Source: Sweltsa coloradensis
Lineage: Eukaryota > Arthropoda > Insecta > Plecoptera > Chloroperlidae
NCBI GenBank assembly: GCA_024449915.1
Contig: JAMZAV010006213.1
Coordinates: 19,793 to 83,792, forward strand
Length of the DNA stretch: 64,000 nucleotides
Reading direction: 5' to 3'
Positions 63,304 to 64,000 of this stretch are shown in pieces. The position numbers and the translations under genes are program-made. The notes beneath the pieces are model-generated. The model was not told the origin of the DNA, did not search any database, and worked only from the letters and a program-made list of their open reading frames with translations. The stretch's first letter is position 1, and each line of letters starts with the position of its first letter.

Positions 63304-63717
63304 ATATTTATTTAACGTCTATCCTTTTCAGTTTAAAAACTGATTTACAAAGGAGGACAACTAAATAAATCTAATTACATAGATGCAGAAACAACAATAA
63401 TGCAATTTTAAAACTATTTTTAAATCCAATATGGCCGCGAATTTAATATACATGTACTTTTGACCATTTTAGCACTTTTTGGTGAATTCGTTAACTTGAA
63501 CCAAGATTTTCTCACAATGCTAGTAGCTAGTTTCAAGATTTATGATTTGCCTTGAGGAAGAATTTAAATATTTTCGAAATCCAATATGGTCACCAATAAT
63601 CTACAAAACAGGGGTAGTACCATTCAAAAAAATTCTGACAAGCTGAATTTTTGCACATACCTTTAGGAGGGCGTTTTTTTATAAGGACAAAAAAGTCCTC
63701 TAAAATCAAAGCAGAAT

Positions 63718-63996
63718 GTTGGCCGCCATCTTGGAAAATGTCTCTACAAAAGAAATGTTTTCATGTCTTCAAAATGGCGGAAGATAGACGAAAAGTTTCA
63801 GCGGAAAAAATAATAGCCATTAAATTCTCTACAATAATGATGAACGCCATATTTTCGGTAGAGACAACGGTTACGTCACAAAATCATGGTTTTTATGTTG
63901 CTGTACCGTCTGATTTCCTCATTTTCGTGCCCAGCATCAAACAATGGCAGCTAGAAATCGGTTCAAGCACAAGTAGACTTTTGTACAGTGTTTAGG
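63718..63996 (+). repeat. Direct repeat, copy 2 (may run past the window)
   Basis: Matches 62701-63000. The stretch before it (ataaggacaaaaaagtcct) also resembles about 62663-62690 (gggaaaaaagtcct), so the repeated unit starts earlier. Confidence 0.82.
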
Positions 63997-64000
63997 AATC

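Overview
This window looks like eukaryotic, intron-rich animal DNA, most likely from an invertebrate. Conserved animal genes are split by GT-AG introns, and the intervening DNA is packed with nested transposons (hAT, TTAA-site, Penelope-like, LINE, LTR, Helitron-like, SINE, foldback). I cannot name the species.

From the left edge to 35308 (+ strand) lies the C-terminal part of the gene for the proteasome adaptor and scaffold ECM29. Seventeen exons are visible, collinear with the vertebrate protein, and the stop codon is at 35306-35308. Eleven exons (3-13220) and the last two (34074-35308) have mostly clean splice phases. Exon 6 carries a one-base frameshift. A stretch of about 50 residues expected between exons 11 and 12 is not found. 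Exons 12, 14 and 15 contain several single-base indels. They lie in a stretch from about 15.7 to 26.2 kb that appears to have low consensus accuracy. Within it are a complete LTR-retrotransposon structure with no recognisable pol, and a five-fold tandem array of one ECM29 exon.

The last long ECM29 intron contains a 7.1 kb hAT element with an 8-bp target duplication. Its transposase is related to CGGBP1. The intron of that transposase was hit by a TTAA-site element, which itself contains a Penelope-like reverse transcriptase with a GIY-YIG endonuclease.

From 35.3 to 42.0 kb I see only repeats and AT-rich sequence. From 48052 down to 42062 (- strand) is a three-exon ninjurin-family gene. From 48 to 59.8 kb lies a mosaic of Helitron-like copies, foldbacks, MITEs and a LINE that was interrupted twice. 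From 61563 down to 59894 (- strand) are an F-box exon and a leucine-rich-repeat exon, separated by a full SINE. Their splice phases do not match, so this gene may be broken. The right end (61.7-64.0 kb) holds a decayed LINE tail, an (ATT)n microsatellite and a direct repeat.

The most unusual features are the tandem ECM29 exon array, three hammerhead-ribozyme motifs (two in a large palindrome), the four-level nest in the ECM29 intron with an internal empty-site control, and a Helitron-like family whose removal restores a LINE reading frame.
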